Assembly: GCF_018130785.1 (NCBI RefSeq)
Contig: NZ_JAFCJT010000005.1
Span: 186,001-250,000 of the forward strand
Origin: Bradyrhizobium liaoningense
GTDB lineage: Bacteria > Pseudomonadota > Alphaproteobacteria > Rhizobiales > Xanthobacteraceae
Length of the DNA: 64,000 nt
Direction: 5' to 3'
The first letter of the stretch is position 1; every line of letters begins with the position of its first letter. This document shows, piece after piece, positions 1 to 9,795 of this stretch. The notes beneath the pieces were generated by a model. That model was not told where the DNA came from, searched no databases, and worked only from the letters and a program-made list of their open reading frames with translations. The translations under genes and the position numbers were made by a program.

Positions 1-42
1 ATCGCGGAGCTGATGGCGGTGATCGGACGGGCGGAACGGTAG
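1..42 (+). CDS. 3' end of an unidentified gene (partial)
   Basis: An open frame enters at the first base and gives 13 residues ending in IGRAER before a TAG stop. It is followed by a palindromic repeat, as usual downstream of genes in this genome. Too short to identify, and an open frame this short could occur by chance. Confidence 0.35.
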   Translation: MAELMAVIGRAER

Positions 43-54
43 GCTCTCACCATC

Positions 55-174
55 GTCATTGCGAGGAGCGCAGCGACGAAGCAATCCAGACTGCCTCCGC
101 CGAGGGACTCTGGATTGCTTCGCGGAGCCTGTCATCGGGCCGCGCTTCGCGCGGACCCGGTGGCTCGCAATGAC
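55..174. repeat. Palindromic intergenic repeat (subfamily 1)
   Basis: The ends are inverted copies: GTCATTGCGAGGAGCGCAGC at the left and GGCTCGCAATGAC at the right, with an inner inverted pair (AGCAATCCAG / CTGGATTGCT). The RNA would fold into a long branched hairpin. Such REP-like elements are abundant between genes in Bradyrhizobium. Confidence 0.8.
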
Positions 175-235
175 GGTGGAAAGCGCGGTGCAGCGCCTCT
201 CCCGACGTTCGCCGGAACGACGGCAGGCGCGATGC

Positions 236-1207
236 CTACGCCGCCATCTCCTGCGCGCGCCCCCGCGCGCGGTACATCGCGAGTTCGTCCAGCAGCACGA
301 AATGCTCGGAGGAGGTGACGCCCGTCTCCGCAGGCTGCGCGCTCACTTGCTCAGCCGGAATTTCACCCGGCGTCTCTTGGTCAATCGCTTCAGGAACGAG
401 CGGCGGCGCACGGAGCGTTTCTGGAAACACACTGAATGTGCCCGCTACCTCCTCGAGCGGCTTCTGCTTGTCGGCCCAGTGCAGCGCGGTGTAGTCAAAG
501 CCGTGCACGATGGTGGGTTTGACGACCTCGAAATAGGGCGAGATGTCGAAGTCGCGGGGCATGTAGAGCGAGGAATCGCGGATGTGCAGGATCTCGCGGC
601 GGGCGGCGCGACTGCCGGCCTTGGTGATCTTCGGCAGGATCGGATAGCGCACGGCGTCGAACGCCTGCGCGATCAGCGCGGAGCAGATGATCTTGGTGGG
701 ATCGCCCGACCCGATCGCGATCATGCGGCGCCGCCAGCGTTGCGGGATAGGCAACGGGAACAGGAAGCGCATCAGGTCGATGATGTTCTTGGTGTCGTAG
801 CCGAAGCCGATGCGGTTGATCGCATAGCGGCAGACCGTGGTGCGGTCCTCATAGGACAGCCCGACCGGTCGGCAGACGCGGGTATGATACGGGAAATATT
901 TCGACAGCGGCGCCGAGGTGACGCCCTCGCCGATATTGGCCTCGATCAGCACATGCGGCTCGCCGTCGGACTCGATGGCGCCCTCGACCGGGCCGACATA
1001 GAGCGCGGCGTGCGACCAGGTCGACTGCGTCAGATATTTGATGATGCCGGAGATGCGGTTGTTGCCCTCGACCAGCAGCACGTCGCCGGCCTCGACGACG
1101 CCGCGCAGGTGCTCGGGGTCGCTCGGCGTGAACGGCTCATAGCCGGGCACCTCCTTCGAGAGGTACGCGGCAATCAGCTTGCCGACTGAGTCCAGGACCG
1201 TCCCCAT
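236..1207 (-). CDS. YiiX/YebB-like permuted papain-fold cysteine hydrolase
   Basis: 323 aa, preceded by a strong Shine-Dalgarno (GGGGGGAG six bases before ATG). The segment after residue 40 fits the circularly permuted NlpC/P60-like (YaeF/YiiX) hydrolases: GDVLLVEG, then the His of WSHAALYVG (about H66), an acidic residue in HVLIEAN (about E89), and a later Cys in IICSALIAQAF (about C175). In this family the His precedes the Cys and members are thought to cut amide or thioester bonds of peptides or lipids. There is no signal peptide, so it is probably cytoplasmic. The Pro/Glu-rich tail after about residue 265 looks unstructured. The substrate is unknown. It stands alone on its strand. Confidence 0.7.
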   Translation of the reverse strand: MGTVLDSVGKLIAAYLSKEVPGYEPFTPSDPEHLRGVVEAGDVLLVEGNNRISGIIKYLTQSTWSHAALYVGPVEGAIESDGEPHVLIEANIGEGVTSAPLSKYFPYHTRVCRPVGLSYEDRTTVCRYAINRIGFGYDTKNIIDLMRFLFPLPIPQRWRRRMIAIGSGDPTKIICSALIAQAFDAVRYPILPKITKAGSRAARREILHIRDSSLYMPRDFDISPYFEVVKPTIVHGFDYTALHWADKQKPLEEVAGTFSVFPETLRAPPLVPEAIDQETPGEIPAEQVSAQPAETGVTSSEHFVLLDELAMYRARGRAQEMAA

Positions 1208-1399
1208 TTCAAACTCCCCCCACGGCCTTTTCCGGCCGTCTTTTTCGCTTCTCTATCATGGTCGAAACGTGTTGCAATTCGGTTCATCACTCTGTGAGAT
1301 CAAGCACGATTGATTCACCATGATGGTTGCCGCGCAACATCAGATACGGCAAGGTTCGCGGGCTGTTCCCGTTTGCCGCAAGCCCCCGGAAACCATGAC

Positions 1400-2788
1400 A
1401 TGACAATCACGCGCCGCAGCTTCCTATCGGCGTCGGCGGCCCTTGCCGCGATGCCGGTCCTGCGCGCGACCGCCGCACCCCTGCCGCGCGAGGCTGACAT
1501 CGTCGTGATCGGTGCGGGAGCGGCCGGGATCGCGGCGGCGCGGCGTATCATGGCCGCCAACCGCAAGGTCGTGGTGTTGGAAGCGTCATCCCAGATCGGC
1601 GGCCGCTGTATGACGGATAGCACGACCTTCGAAGTGCCGTTCGACCGCGGCGCGCGCTGGATGCACAATCCCGAGACCAACCCGATGATCCGGCTGGCGC
1701 GCAGCGCCGGGCTCGATGTCCTGCCGGCGCCATCGGGCCAGAAGATGCGCATCGGCCGCCGCAATGCCCGTGCCGGCGAGACCGAGCAATTCCTGGCGGC
1801 GCTGGTGCGCGCCAACCGCGCCATCGACGATGCCGCGCGCGGCAAGCTGGATACCTCTTGCGCGTCCGTGCTGCCGAAGGATCTCGGCGACTGGGCCGGC
1901 GCGGCCGAATTCATGCTCGGTGCGAGCTTTGCAGGTAAAGACCTCAAGGAGCTGTCGGCGATCGACAAGGGACGCGCGCAGGACCGCAACGCCGCGATCG
2001 CCTGCCGCCAGGGCTTGGGGACCCTGATCACGAAGCTCGGCGAGCAGGCGCCGGTCGCGCTGTCGACGCCGGCGAACAGGATTGCCTGGAGCAATCGCGA
2101 TGTCAGCGTGGAGACGCCGTCCGGCAGGATCGCTGCACGCGCAGCCATCATCACGGTCTCGACCAATGTGCTGACATCGGGCGCGATCAAGTTCGCGTCC
2201 GAAATTCCCAAGCGCACGCTCGATGCGGCGTCAAAGCTCACGCTCGGCAGCTACGATCGCATCGTGCTGCAACTGCCGGGTAATCCGCTCGGGCTCTCGC
2301 GCGACGACATCCTCATCGAGCAGAGCAATTCGACGCGCACGGCGCTGATGCTCGCCAATATCGGCGGCTCCTCCCTGTGTTCGATCGATGTCGGCGGCTC
2401 GTTCGGCCGCGATCTCTCCGAGCAGGGCGAGAAGGCGATGATCGCCTTCGCCAGGGAATGGATCACAAAGCTGTTCGGCAGCGAGGCAGCGGCCGCCGTG
2501 CAGAAGACCAGCGCGACGCGCTGGAACGCCTCGCCGTTCGTCATGGGAGCGATGTCGGCGTCCTCGCCCGGTGGTCAGCTCTCGCGCAAAATACTGACCG
2601 AGCCGATCGGCAACATGTTCCTCGCCGGCGAGGCCACCCACGAGACGCTGTGGGGCACCGTCGACGGTGCCTGGGAAAGCGGCGAGCGCGCGGCGGACGC
2701 GGCCTTGCGCAAGATCGGCGCGTTGAGGGATGAACCGGCCGACGTTCCGACGCAGTCGACGAAGAAGCGCCGCGCGCCGCGACAGTAG
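1400..2788 (+). CDS. Tat-exported flavin monoamine oxidase family protein
   Basis: 462 aa. The chosen ATG gives an immediate twin-arginine leader (TRRSFLSASAALAAM, cleavage near ATAA), implying export of a folded flavoprotein; the upstream in-frame Met at 1310 would bury that leader. The FAD Rossmann motif VIGAGAAGIAAARR and the GG motif IGGRCM follow, and the C-terminal FAD signature MFLAGEATHETLWGTVDGAWESG is intact. The family oxidises amines or carotenoid-like substrates with FAD; the substrate cannot be told from sequence. It runs towards the opposite-strand permease gene with only five bases between the stops. Confidence 0.85.
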   Translation: MTITRRSFLSASAALAAMPVLRATAAPLPREADIVVIGAGAAGIAAARRIMAANRKVVVLEASSQIGGRCMTDSTTFEVPFDRGARWMHNPETNPMIRLARSAGLDVLPAPSGQKMRIGRRNARAGETEQFLAALVRANRAIDDAARGKLDTSCASVLPKDLGDWAGAAEFMLGASFAGKDLKELSAIDKGRAQDRNAAIACRQGLGTLITKLGEQAPVALSTPANRIAWSNRDVSVETPSGRIAARAAIITVSTNVLTSGAIKFASEIPKRTLDAASKLTLGSYDRIVLQLPGNPLGLSRDDILIEQSNSTRTALMLANIGGSSLCSIDVGGSFGRDLSEQGEKAMIAFAREWITKLFGSEAAAAVQKTSATRWNASPFVMGAMSASSPGGQLSRKILTEPIGNMFLAGEATHETLWGTVDGAWESGERAADAALRKIGALRDEPADVPTQSTKKRRAPRQ

Positions 2789-2793
2789 GGCAA

Positions 2794-3564
2794 TTAGCGC
2801 AAAATCCCGTCCAGCACCGGCAGCCCCGCGATCACCGCTATCGCGATCAGACCGTAGCAAATCGCGCGAAACGCTTTTTCGCTGGCGCGGCCGAACAGCG
2901 ACGCGCCGAACGCGACGCCGATCGCATAGACCGGGCCGACGATCAGCGACAGCACCAGCGACTCGCGCGAGATCAGGCCGGTTGTCGCGTAGCTGACCAT
3001 CGAGAAGAAATCCGACGCGCCGAAGAACAGCAGGATATTGGCGCGTGCGACGATCGGCGCGATCGGGCGGCCGAGCCAGTAGCCGACGATCGGCGGGCCA
3101 CCGGTCTGCGCAAGGCCACTGCAGAAGCCGGAGAGGCCGCCGATACCGATCGAGAGCCAGGCGTGGTCCTTGCCGCGATAGCGCCAGCCCGACAGCAGCA
3201 GAAGCAACAGCGCGGCGACGAAGCCGGAGATGATCCATCGCGTGGTGACGGGTTCGAGCACGCTGAGGAAATAGGTGCCGATGGGCACGCCGATCAGCGC
3301 GCCGAACACGATCACGGCCGTGGCCTTGCGGTCGGCCTTGCGCCAGGCGTCGGGCAGCAGCGGCGCGGCCGCGACGAAATCGATCACGAGGAGCAGCGCG
3401 GCGACGAGACGCGGCGCCGCGATGCTGCTCGCCAGCGGCATGAAGATCAGCGCCGAGCCGAAGCCGGAGAAGCCGCGCGCGGTGCCCGAAACGAAAGCGA
3501 CGGCGCAGAGCGCCATCGCAATGGTGAGACTGACGTCCTTCGGAAGAAGATCCGCAAGGGTCAT
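2794..3564 (-). CDS. TauE/SafE (TSUP) family membrane permease
   Basis: 256 aa of mostly hydrophobic helices with the glycine-rich repeats of the TSUP family ([15 protein letters not shown] near the N-terminus and [23 protein letters not shown] in the second half). Members export sulfite, sulfonates or other small organic anions across the inner membrane. The start overlaps the pheT stop by four bases (ATGA), so it is translationally coupled to pheST, though no functional link to phenylalanine charging is evident. Confidence 0.85.
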   Translation of the reverse strand: MTLADLLPKDVSLTIAMALCAVAFVSGTARGFSGFGSALIFMPLASSIAAPRLVAALLLVIDFVAAAPLLPDAWRKADRKATAVIVFGALIGVPIGTYFLSVLEPVTTRWIISGFVAALLLLLLSGWRYRGKDHAWLSIGIGGLSGFCSGLAQTGGPPIVGYWLGRPIAPIVARANILLFFGASDFFSMVSYATTGLISRESLVLSLIVGPVYAIGVAFGASLFGRASEKAFRAICYGLIAIAVIAGLPVLDGILR

Positions 3565-5969
3565 CCGCGCAAGACGCCGCCGGTCTTCTTCGTGACTTCC
3601 GTCACGATCTTCGCCGCAACGGCCTCGATCTCCTGATCGGTCAGCGTCTTCTCGCGCGGCTGGATCGTCACCGCGATCGCGATCGACTTCTTGCCGTCGT
3701 CGATGCCCTTGCCCTCGTAGACGTCGAAGACATTCACGCCGGTGATCAGCTTCTTGTCGACGCCCTGCGCGGCGCGGACGATGTCGCCGGCCTTCACGGT
3801 GCGGTCGACGATGAAGGCGAAGTCGCGCGAGACCGGCTGGAAGGCCGACAGCTCGATCACGGGCTTGGCGCGGGTCGGCTTCTTCTTCGCCTCGGGGATG
3901 CGATCGAGGATCACCTCGAACACCATCAGCGGGCCGTCGGCGCCGAGCGCCTCGAGCGCGCGGGGATGCATCTCGCCGAAATAGCCGAGCACGTTCTGCG
4001 GGCCGATCTGGATCGTGCCGGAACGCCCCGGATGCAGCCAGCCCGGACCACCGGCGACGATCTGAAGCGCCTGCATCGGCGCGCCGGCCGCAGCCAGCAC
4101 CGCGAGCGCATCGGCCTTGGCGTCGAACAATTCAGCCTGCGCTGATCCCGACCAATGCCGTCCGAGACCTTCCGACGAGGCAAAGCCGCGCCGAACGCCG
4201 CTCGCGGCCATGAACTGATCCTGCGGACGGTCGCCTTTGAACAGCTGGCCGACCTCGAACAGCGCGACATCGCCAAAGCCGCGATCGGCATTGGTCTGCG
4301 CTGCCGCGATCAGCCCCGCCAGAAGCGTCGGCCGCATGTCGGACAGGTCCGAGGCGATCGGGTTGGCCACTTCGAGCTCGCGCTGGCCGCCGCCGAACAG
4401 ACTTGCCGCAGACTTCGTGATGAAGGACCAGGTCACCGCTTCGATGATGCCGCGGCTCGCGAGCGCGCGCCTGGCGCGGCGGGTGCGGAGCTGGAGCGGC
4501 GTCAGCACCGGCTTGCGCGCGTCCTCGCCGCGCTCGAACGGCGTCATCGGCACCTTGTCGACGCCGTAGATGCGCACGATCTCCTCGACGATGTCGGCCT
4601 TGCCATGCACATCGGTGCGCCACGAGGGCACCGCGACCTTCACCACCGGACCCGGGCCGGCCATCATGAAGCCGAGATGGGTCAGGATGCGCTTCATCTC
4701 CGGCTGCGGCACCTCGATCCCGGAGAGCCGCTTGACCTCGGTGACCGGAAAATCGATCACGCGGTCGTCGCCGAAGGCCTTGCCGACCACGACGTTCTCC
4801 GACGGCGCGCCGCCGCACATCTCCATCACCAGTTTCGTCGCGAGCTCCAGCCCGGGGACCATGAAGGCCGGATCGACGCCGCGCTCGAAGCGGTAGCGCG
4901 CGTCCGAATTGATGCCGAGCTTGCGGCCGGTCTGGGCGATGTTGATCTCGTTCCACAACGCCGATTCGATCAGGACGTCGGTGGTGTTCTCGTCGCAGCC
5001 GGAGGCCTCGCCGCCCATGATGCCGGCGAGCGATTCGACGCCGTGCTCGTCGGCGATCACGCAAATGGCGGGATCGAGATTGTAGCTGCGGCCGTCGAGC
5101 GCAAGCAGCGCCTCGCCGTCGCGGGCGCGGCGCACCACGAGATTGCCCCTCACCTTCTTCGCGTCGAACACGTGCAGCGGGCGGGCGCGGTCGTAGGTCA
5201 TGAAGTTGGTGATGTCGACCAGCGCGTTGATCGGACGCAAGCCTATCGCGGTCAGTCGCTTCTGCAGCCATTCCGGCGACGGCCCGTTCTTCACCCCGCG
5301 TACGAGGCGCAGCGCGAAGCCCGGACACAGCGTGGCGTCCTCGACCGTGACCTTCACGGGACAGGGGAATTCGCCCTTGATCGGCTTGATGGTGGGGTCC
5401 TTGAACTTGCCCATGTCGGCGGCGGCGAGATCGCGCGCGATGCCGTGCACGCCGGTGCAGTCCTGCCGGTTCGGTGTCAGGTTGATCTCGACCACGGGAT
5501 CGCCGAGCGCGGCCCAATCGGCGTAGCCCGCGCCGATCGGCGCATCCGCCGGCAATTCCATGATGCCGTCATGGTCGTTGGAGATCTGGAGTTCGGCCGC
5601 CGAGCACAGCATGCCGCGGCTCTCGACGCCGCGGATGGTGCCGACACCGAGCGTGATGTCCTTGCCGGGAATGTAGGTCCCCGGCGGCGAGAACACGCTG
5701 ACCAGACCCGCCCGCGCATTCGGCGCGCCGCACACGACCTGCACCGGTGCGCCACCATCGCCGGTGTCGACCATGCAGACGCGCAGGCGATCCGCATTCG
5801 GATGCTGCTCGGCCGAGATCACCTTCGCGATGGTGAAGGGCTTCAGCGCCTTCGCCTTGTCCTCGATGTTCTCGACCTCGAGCCCGATCATGGTGAGCTT
5901 GTCGGCGAGCTTTTCCAGGGGCTCGTCGGTGTCGAGATGATCCTTCAGCCAGGAGAGGGTGAATTTCAC
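3561..5969 (-). CDS. pheT: Phenylalanine-tRNA ligase beta subunit
   Basis: 802 aa, the usual length. Domain order is standard: N-terminal [16 protein letters not shown]-like tRNA-binding domain (about 40-150), B3/B4 editing domain, B5 ([19 protein letters not shown]), catalytic-like core and the C-terminal ferredoxin-fold anticodon-binding domain ([14 protein letters not shown]). Forms the alpha2-beta2 synthetase with PheS and hydrolyses mischarged Tyr-tRNA(Phe). It starts at GTG and overlaps the pheS stop by four bases (GTGA), so the subunits are coupled in translation. Confidence 0.97.
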   Translation of the reverse strand: MKFTLSWLKDHLDTDEPLEKLADKLTMIGLEVENIEDKAKALKPFTIAKVISAEQHPNADRLRVCMVDTGDGGAPVQVVCGAPNARAGLVSVFSPPGTYIPGKDITLGVGTIRGVESRGMLCSAAELQISNDHDGIMELPADAPIGAGYADWAALGDPVVEINLTPNRQDCTGVHGIARDLAAADMGKFKDPTIKPIKGEFPCPVKVTVEDATLCPGFALRLVRGVKNGPSPEWLQKRLTAIGLRPINALVDITNFMTYDRARPLHVFDAKKVRGNLVVRRARDGEALLALDGRSYNLDPAICVIADEHGVESLAGIMGGEASGCDENTTDVLIESALWNEINIAQTGRKLGINSDARYRFERGVDPAFMVPGLELATKLVMEMCGGAPSENVVVGKAFGDDRVIDFPVTEVKRLSGIEVPQPEMKRILTHLGFMMAGPGPVVKVAVPSWRTDVHGKADIVEEIVRIYGVDKVPMTPFERGEDARKPVLTPLQLRTRRARRALASRGIIEAVTWSFITKSAASLFGGGQRELEVANPIASDLSDMRPTLLAGLIAAAQTNADRGFGDVALFEVGQLFKGDRPQDQFMAASGVRRGFASSEGLGRHWSGSAQAELFDAKADALAVLAAAGAPMQALQIVAGGPGWLHPGRSGTIQIGPQNVLGYFGEMHPRALEALGADGPLMVFEVILDRIPEAKKKPTRAKPVIELSAFQPVSRDFAFIVDRTVKAGDIVRAAQGVDKKLITGVNVFDVYEGKGIDDGKKSIAIAVTIQPREKTLTDQEIEAVAAKIVTEVTKKTGGVLRG

Positions 5970-7048
5970 GAGCTCAGTCCTCCGGCGAGAGTCGGCACTT
6001 CGAGCGGCTTGAAGCCGTAATGGGACAGCCAGCGGACATCGCTGTCGAACAGCTGGCGCAGATCGGCGATGCCGTATTTCAGCATGGCGATGCGGTCGAT
6101 GCCCATGCCCCAGGCAAAGCCCTGGTACTCGTCGGGATCGATGCCGCAGGCGCGCAGCACGTTCGGATGCACCATGCCGCAGCCGAGAATCTCGAGCCAG
6201 TCATCGCCCTCGCCGAAGCGGATCTCGCCCTTGTCGCGGCGGCACTGGATGTCGACTTCCAGCGACGGCTCGGTGAACGGGAAGAACGACGGCCGGAAGC
6301 GCATGTTGATGTGGTCGACCTCGAAGAACGCCTTGCAGAACTCGTGCAGGATCCATTTGAGGTGGCCGAGATGCGAGTGCTTGTCGATGACGAGGCCTTC
6401 GACCTGGTGGAATTGCGGCGTGTGGGTCGCGTCCGAATCGATGCGATAGGTGCGGCCCGGGCAGATCACGCGGATCGGCGGCTTCTGGCTCAGCATGGTG
6501 CGCACCTGCACCGGCGAGGTGTGGGTCCGCAGCAGCATGCGCGAGCCGTCCTCCTTCGGATGGAAGAAGAAGGTATCGTGCATCTCGCGCGCGGGATGGC
6601 CTTCCGGAAAATTCAGCTTGGTGAAGTTGTAGTCGTCGGTCTCGATATCGGGGCCTTCGGCGACCGAGAATCCCATGTCGGCGAAGATCGTCGTCAGCTC
6701 GTCCCAGACCTGGCTCAGCGGATGGATGCGGCCGGCTTCAGTCGGCGCATCGCGCAGCGGCAGCGTCACGTCGATGGTCTCGGACGCGAGCCGCGCATCC
6801 AGCGCTGCCGACTTCAAGACGTCGCGCCGCGCGGCGAGCGCCTGGGTGACCTCGTCCTTGGTCTGGTTGATCGCCGCGCCTTGCGTCTTGCGCTCGTCCG
6901 GCGACATCTTGCCGAGGGTTGCGAGCAAGGCGGAGATCGAACCCTTCTTGCCGAGGGCAGCAACGCGGACGGCTTCGAGGGCGGCTTCGTCACCGGCAGC
7001 ACTGATCTGCGCGAGGATGGATTGGACGAGACTGGCGAGGTCGGACAC
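5966..7048 (-). CDS. pheS: Phenylalanine-tRNA ligase alpha subunit
   Basis: 360 aa class II aminoacyl-tRNA synthetase: N-terminal coiled coil, then the catalytic core with motif 2 ([20 protein letters not shown]) and motif 3 ([18 protein letters not shown]). Charges tRNA(Phe) together with PheT. GTG start with AAGGA seven bases upstream. First gene of a pheS-pheT-TSUP operon; no T-box or leader peptide was seen in the short upstream region. Confidence 0.97.
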   Translation of the reverse strand: MSDLASLVQSILAQISAAGDEAALEAVRVAALGKKGSISALLATLGKMSPDERKTQGAAINQTKDEVTQALAARRDVLKSAALDARLASETIDVTLPLRDAPTEAGRIHPLSQVWDELTTIFADMGFSVAEGPDIETDDYNFTKLNFPEGHPAREMHDTFFFHPKEDGSRMLLRTHTSPVQVRTMLSQKPPIRVICPGRTYRIDSDATHTPQFHQVEGLVIDKHSHLGHLKWILHEFCKAFFEVDHINMRFRPSFFPFTEPSLEVDIQCRRDKGEIRFGEGDDWLEILGCGMVHPNVLRACGIDPDEYQGFAWGMGIDRIAMLKYGIADLRQLFDSDVRWLSHYGFKPLEVPTLAGGLSS

Positions 7049-7184
7049 GGTCGGATCCTTTCAAAAGGCTGCCGGTTGTGGCCGCAGCCGGGCCGGAACG
7101 TCAAGCCGTATAGCCGTCGTAAATGCAGGGCATTTGAACCCTAGAGGCATGGCTGGCACCAACCTGAAGTCGAGGGAGCGGACG

Positions 7185-7592
7185 ATGCGTTTACGATCCT
7201 GGGTGGTCGGCTTGATCTTGGTTCTTTTTGGAAGCGCGGCTCACGCCGCTGAGGAATGCCCGGCCAAATCGACGTCGATGGAAGACATCATCGCCGTTCT
7301 CAAGACGGCGCCGAGCTGCGACCGTGCCATGACGCTGTTCGATGCCTGCGCATACGGCGCCAGCGGCGACGTGCAATTCGGCGAAGCGGTCGAGAAGAAA
7401 TGCGAGGCCGATTTTGTCGGCCGGCAGAGAACGCCGCAGAAGCTCAGCTATCAGCGCGAGTTGCGGGTCTGCGACCGGAAATACCGGAACAAGTCCGGCA
7501 CCATGTATATCTCGGCGACAGCCTTCTGCCGGGCGGAGGTCGCCCAGCGTTACTCGCGCAGAGCGCTGAAGGCCGGCGGAGCCGGCCGTTAG
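7185..7592 (+). CDS. Small exported protein of unknown function
   Basis: 135 aa. The ATG at 7185 is preceded by GGAG and opens a clear signal peptide (RLRSWVVGLILVLFGSAAHA, cut before AEEC). The mature part is about 113 residues with six cysteines and many basic residues (DRKYRNKSGTMY), consistent with a disulfide-bonded periplasmic protein. No family recognised. It is divergent from pheS and convergent with rplT. Confidence 0.7.
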   Translation: MRLRSWVVGLILVLFGSAAHAAEECPAKSTSMEDIIAVLKTAPSCDRAMTLFDACAYGASGDVQFGEAVEKKCEADFVGRQRTPQKLSYQRELRVCDRKYRNKSGTMYISATAFCRAEVAQRYSRRALKAGGAGR

Positions 7593-7624
7593 CGCTGGCT
7601 TGCTCACGCAGCCAGAGCGGCCTC

Positions 7625-7984
7625 TCAGGCGGCCAGCGCAGCCTTGGCCTTCTCGGCGATCGCCTGGAACGACGCGGGCTCGTGGATCGCGAGATCCGAC
7701 AGCACCTTGCGGTCCACGGTGATGCCCGACTTGGCGAGACCGTCGATAAATCGGCTGTAGGTCAGGCCGAACGGACGCACAGCGGCGTTCAGACGCTGGA
7801 TCCAGAGCGCGCGGAAAGTCCGCTTCTTGCGCTTGCGATCACGGAAGGCGTACTGCTGGGCCTTTTCAACGGCCGGCTTGGCGGCGCGGATGGTGTTCTT
7901 GCGGCGGCCATAGAAACCCTTGGCGGCCTTGTAGACTTTCTTGTGCTTGGCGTGGGCGGTCACACCGCGTTTGACGCGAGACAT
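7625..7984 (-). CDS. rplT: 50S ribosomal protein L20
   Basis: 119 aa, full length, with the basic N-terminus ([29 protein letters not shown]) and the [20 protein letters not shown] segment typical of L20. Binds 23S rRNA early in large-subunit assembly. It follows rpmI by 89 bases; in many bacteria L20 represses its own rpmI-rplT message, but I could not verify a binding structure here. Confidence 0.97.
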   Translation of the reverse strand: MSRVKRGVTAHAKHKKVYKAAKGFYGRRKNTIRAAKPAVEKAQQYAFRDRKRKKRTFRALWIQRLNAAVRPFGLTYSRFIDGLAKSGITVDRKVLSDLAIHEPASFQAIAEKAKAALAA

Positions 7985-8073
7985 GACAAAAATCCTTCAG
8001 AGATGACTTGGTTTTCGGATCGCCGCGCGAGCGCGGCGGAGGTGGCAATGATCTTCGACGATCTTGGACGCGA

Positions 8074-8274
8074 TCAGGCGTTCGGCAAGAAGTACTTCTT
8101 GACGTTGTCGCCGTCGGTCTTGAACAGCACGCGAGTGCCGCGGAGCTGACGGATCTGCTTCTTCGTCCGCTTGATCATGCCGTGACGCTTGCCGCGCTGG
8201 GCGTGCATCACTTTGCCGGTGGCAGTCACCTTGAAGCGCTTTTTAGCGCCCGATTTGGTCTTCAGCTTGGGCAT
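8074..8274 (-). CDS. rpmI: 50S ribosomal protein L35
   Basis: 66 aa, the normal size, with the L35 pattern [21 protein letters not shown] and [20 protein letters not shown]. Shine-Dalgarno GGAGA lies just upstream. Pairs with rplT. In most bacteria infC is directly upstream; here a plus-strand gene and a terminator separate infC from rpmI, so this pair must have its own promoter in the 8275-8545 spacer. Confidence 0.97.
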   Translation of the reverse strand: MPKLKTKSGAKKRFKVTATGKVMHAQRGKRHGMIKRTKKQIRQLRGTRVLFKTDGDNVKKYFLPNA

Positions 8275-8545
8275 TTGGCTCTCCTAATGGCCACAGAAAT
8301 CCGCCCGCGAAGGCGGCTGGCCGTCAAAAATGCTCGTTAGAGCGTTGATTGTGCTCAGGTTTTACGAACAAGCGCGAAACCCGCACGGACACCGCCACGG
8401 CAGCCCTTAATCAGCCGGGCGATGAAGGCTGGGCTTATGACAGAGGACAAGCCAAATGGCAACGCTGAACCGCCGAAACCTGCCCGGCGACTATTCGGAG
8501 TTACCACCCACATGTCCAAGCCGTGTCGCCTGGAGCAGGACCAAA

Positions 8546-8941
8546 ATGGCCCATTTTTCCCAATCGCTTTCGTCTTTGACCCGTCCATGCCGCCTGGCCC
8601 TCCTTGCCGTGCTCGCCACGGCCGCGCTGCCCTCGACCGCCGACGCCCGCATCGGCGGCTATGACGGCATCTGGAACGTCACCTTCGCCACCACGCGGGG
8701 CAATTGCAGCTCCGGTTACAGTGTCCCTTTCACTGTCATCGGCGGCCGGGTGTCATCCGCCGGCGGCGGCCGGGTTTCCGGCAGGGTCAGTCGCGGCGGC
8801 GCCGTCGCGGTCCAGGTCTCGGTCGGCGCGTCCCACGCCAGTGGGGGCGGCCGGCTCGCCGGGGGCGCCGGTGCAGGCTTCTGGAACGGCATCATTTCCG
8901 GCGACCGCTGCAGCGGCACCTGGCAGGCGACGCGGTCCTGA
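8546..8941 (+). CDS. Small exported protein of unknown function
   Basis: 131 aa from the ATG at 8546, chosen because GGAGCAGGA lies five bases upstream and a signal peptide follows (LALLAVLATAALPSTADA, cut before RIGG). The mature domain begins DGIWNVTFATTRGNC and ends DRCSGTWQATR, with two Cys and a Gly/Ser/Val-rich middle of alternating residues, suggesting a small beta-barrel closed by a disulfide. Its position between infC and rpmI interrupts an ancestral translation operon. Function unknown. Confidence 0.65.
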   Translation: MAHFSQSLSSLTRPCRLALLAVLATAALPSTADARIGGYDGIWNVTFATTRGNCSSGYSVPFTVIGGRVSSAGGGRVSGRVSRGGAVAVQVSVGASHASGGGRLAGGAGAGFWNGIISGDRCSGTWQATRS

Positions 8942-8947
8942 TACACA

Positions 8948-8978
8948 AACGGCCCGCCGGAAATCCGGACGGGCCGTT
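8948..8978 (-). terminator. Intrinsic terminator after infC
   Basis: Inverted repeat AACGGCCCG / CGGGCCGTT with an inner CCGGA / TCCGG stem, followed on the minus strand by TTTGTGT. It lies between the converging ends of infC and the exported-protein gene and could serve both. Confidence 0.7.
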
Positions 8979-9004
8979 GAACTCTCAGTCCTGAAGAGCC
9001 GGCG

Positions 9005-9544
9005 TCAGCGCGGCGCCAGCACCATGACGACCTGACGGCCCTCGAACCTGGCGTCCTGCTCGACCTTGGCGAGCTCGGCGACGTCGTTCTTGATCTTGTC
9101 CAGAAGCTTGGTGCCGATCTCCTGGTGCGCCATTTCGCGGCCGCGATAGCGCAGCGTGATCTTGACCTTGTCGCCCTCTTCGAAGAACCGCTGCATCGCG
9201 CGCATCTTCACGTCGTAATCGTGGTCGTCGATCATCGGGCGGAGCTTGATCTCCTTGATCTCGACGATCTTCTGCCGCTTGCGGGCTTCGGCGGCCTTTT
9301 TCTGGGCGGAATATTTGTACTTCCCGTAGTCCATGATCTTGCAGACGGGAGGGCTGACATTCGGCGAAATCTCGACCAGATCCATGCCAGCTTCCTGGGC
9401 CATGCGGATGGCCATAACGGTTTCGACCGTGCCCTTGTTGTCACCGGTCTGATCGATCAGCTGGATTTGCGCATTGCGAATATCATCATTGATGCGCGGC
9501 CCGTCTTTGCTGGCAACGGGCGGGGCTTTATTGGGACGGCGAAT
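9005..9544 (-). CDS. infC: Translation initiation factor IF-3, AUU start
   Basis: 179 aa. IF-3 binds the 30S subunit, prevents premature 50S joining and proofreads the start codon. The N-domain ([34 protein letters not shown]) and C-domain ([36 protein letters not shown]) are complete. The start is assigned to the ATT at 9544-9542: it gives the family's length, begins at the conserved IRRPNKAPP, and has GGAG eight bases upstream. The first in-frame ATG (9610) adds 22 unconserved residues. An AUU start is the known basis of infC autoregulation in E. coli. Confidence 0.9.
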   Translation of the reverse strand: MRRPNKAPPVASKDGPRINDDIRNAQIQLIDQTGDNKGTVETVMAIRMAQEAGMDLVEISPNVSPPVCKIMDYGKYKYSAQKKAAEARKRQKIVEIKEIKLRPMIDDHDYDVKMRAMQRFFEEGDKVKITLRYRGREMAHQEIGTKLLDKIKNDVAELAKVEQDARFEGRQVVMVLAPR

Positions 9545-9795
9545 GGGTGGTTCTCCAAAGTTGTGAAAGAGGCGGTTAGTCTGAAGGAAGATGCGTTTGC
9601 CGGCAAGCAAGTCGCGCGTGCGGGAAGCGATAAAGCCTCAAATGCGAGGCATTTTGGTCACGCCCATGGGCACGCTGCACGACATAGACACCTTGCTTCT
9701 GTTCCGCAAGCGTCCCAAAGGGCCAATACCGATGTTGGGCTGCGTCGCGGAACACATCCAGACAGCTCAAACCGAACAACCAGAGTAAACGTTCC

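Noticed and set aside
8355..8588. 77-codon minus-strand frame in the rpmI upstream region
   Set aside because: No signature, overlaps the leader of the exported-protein gene and has an Arg/Gly/Ser-rich shadow composition.
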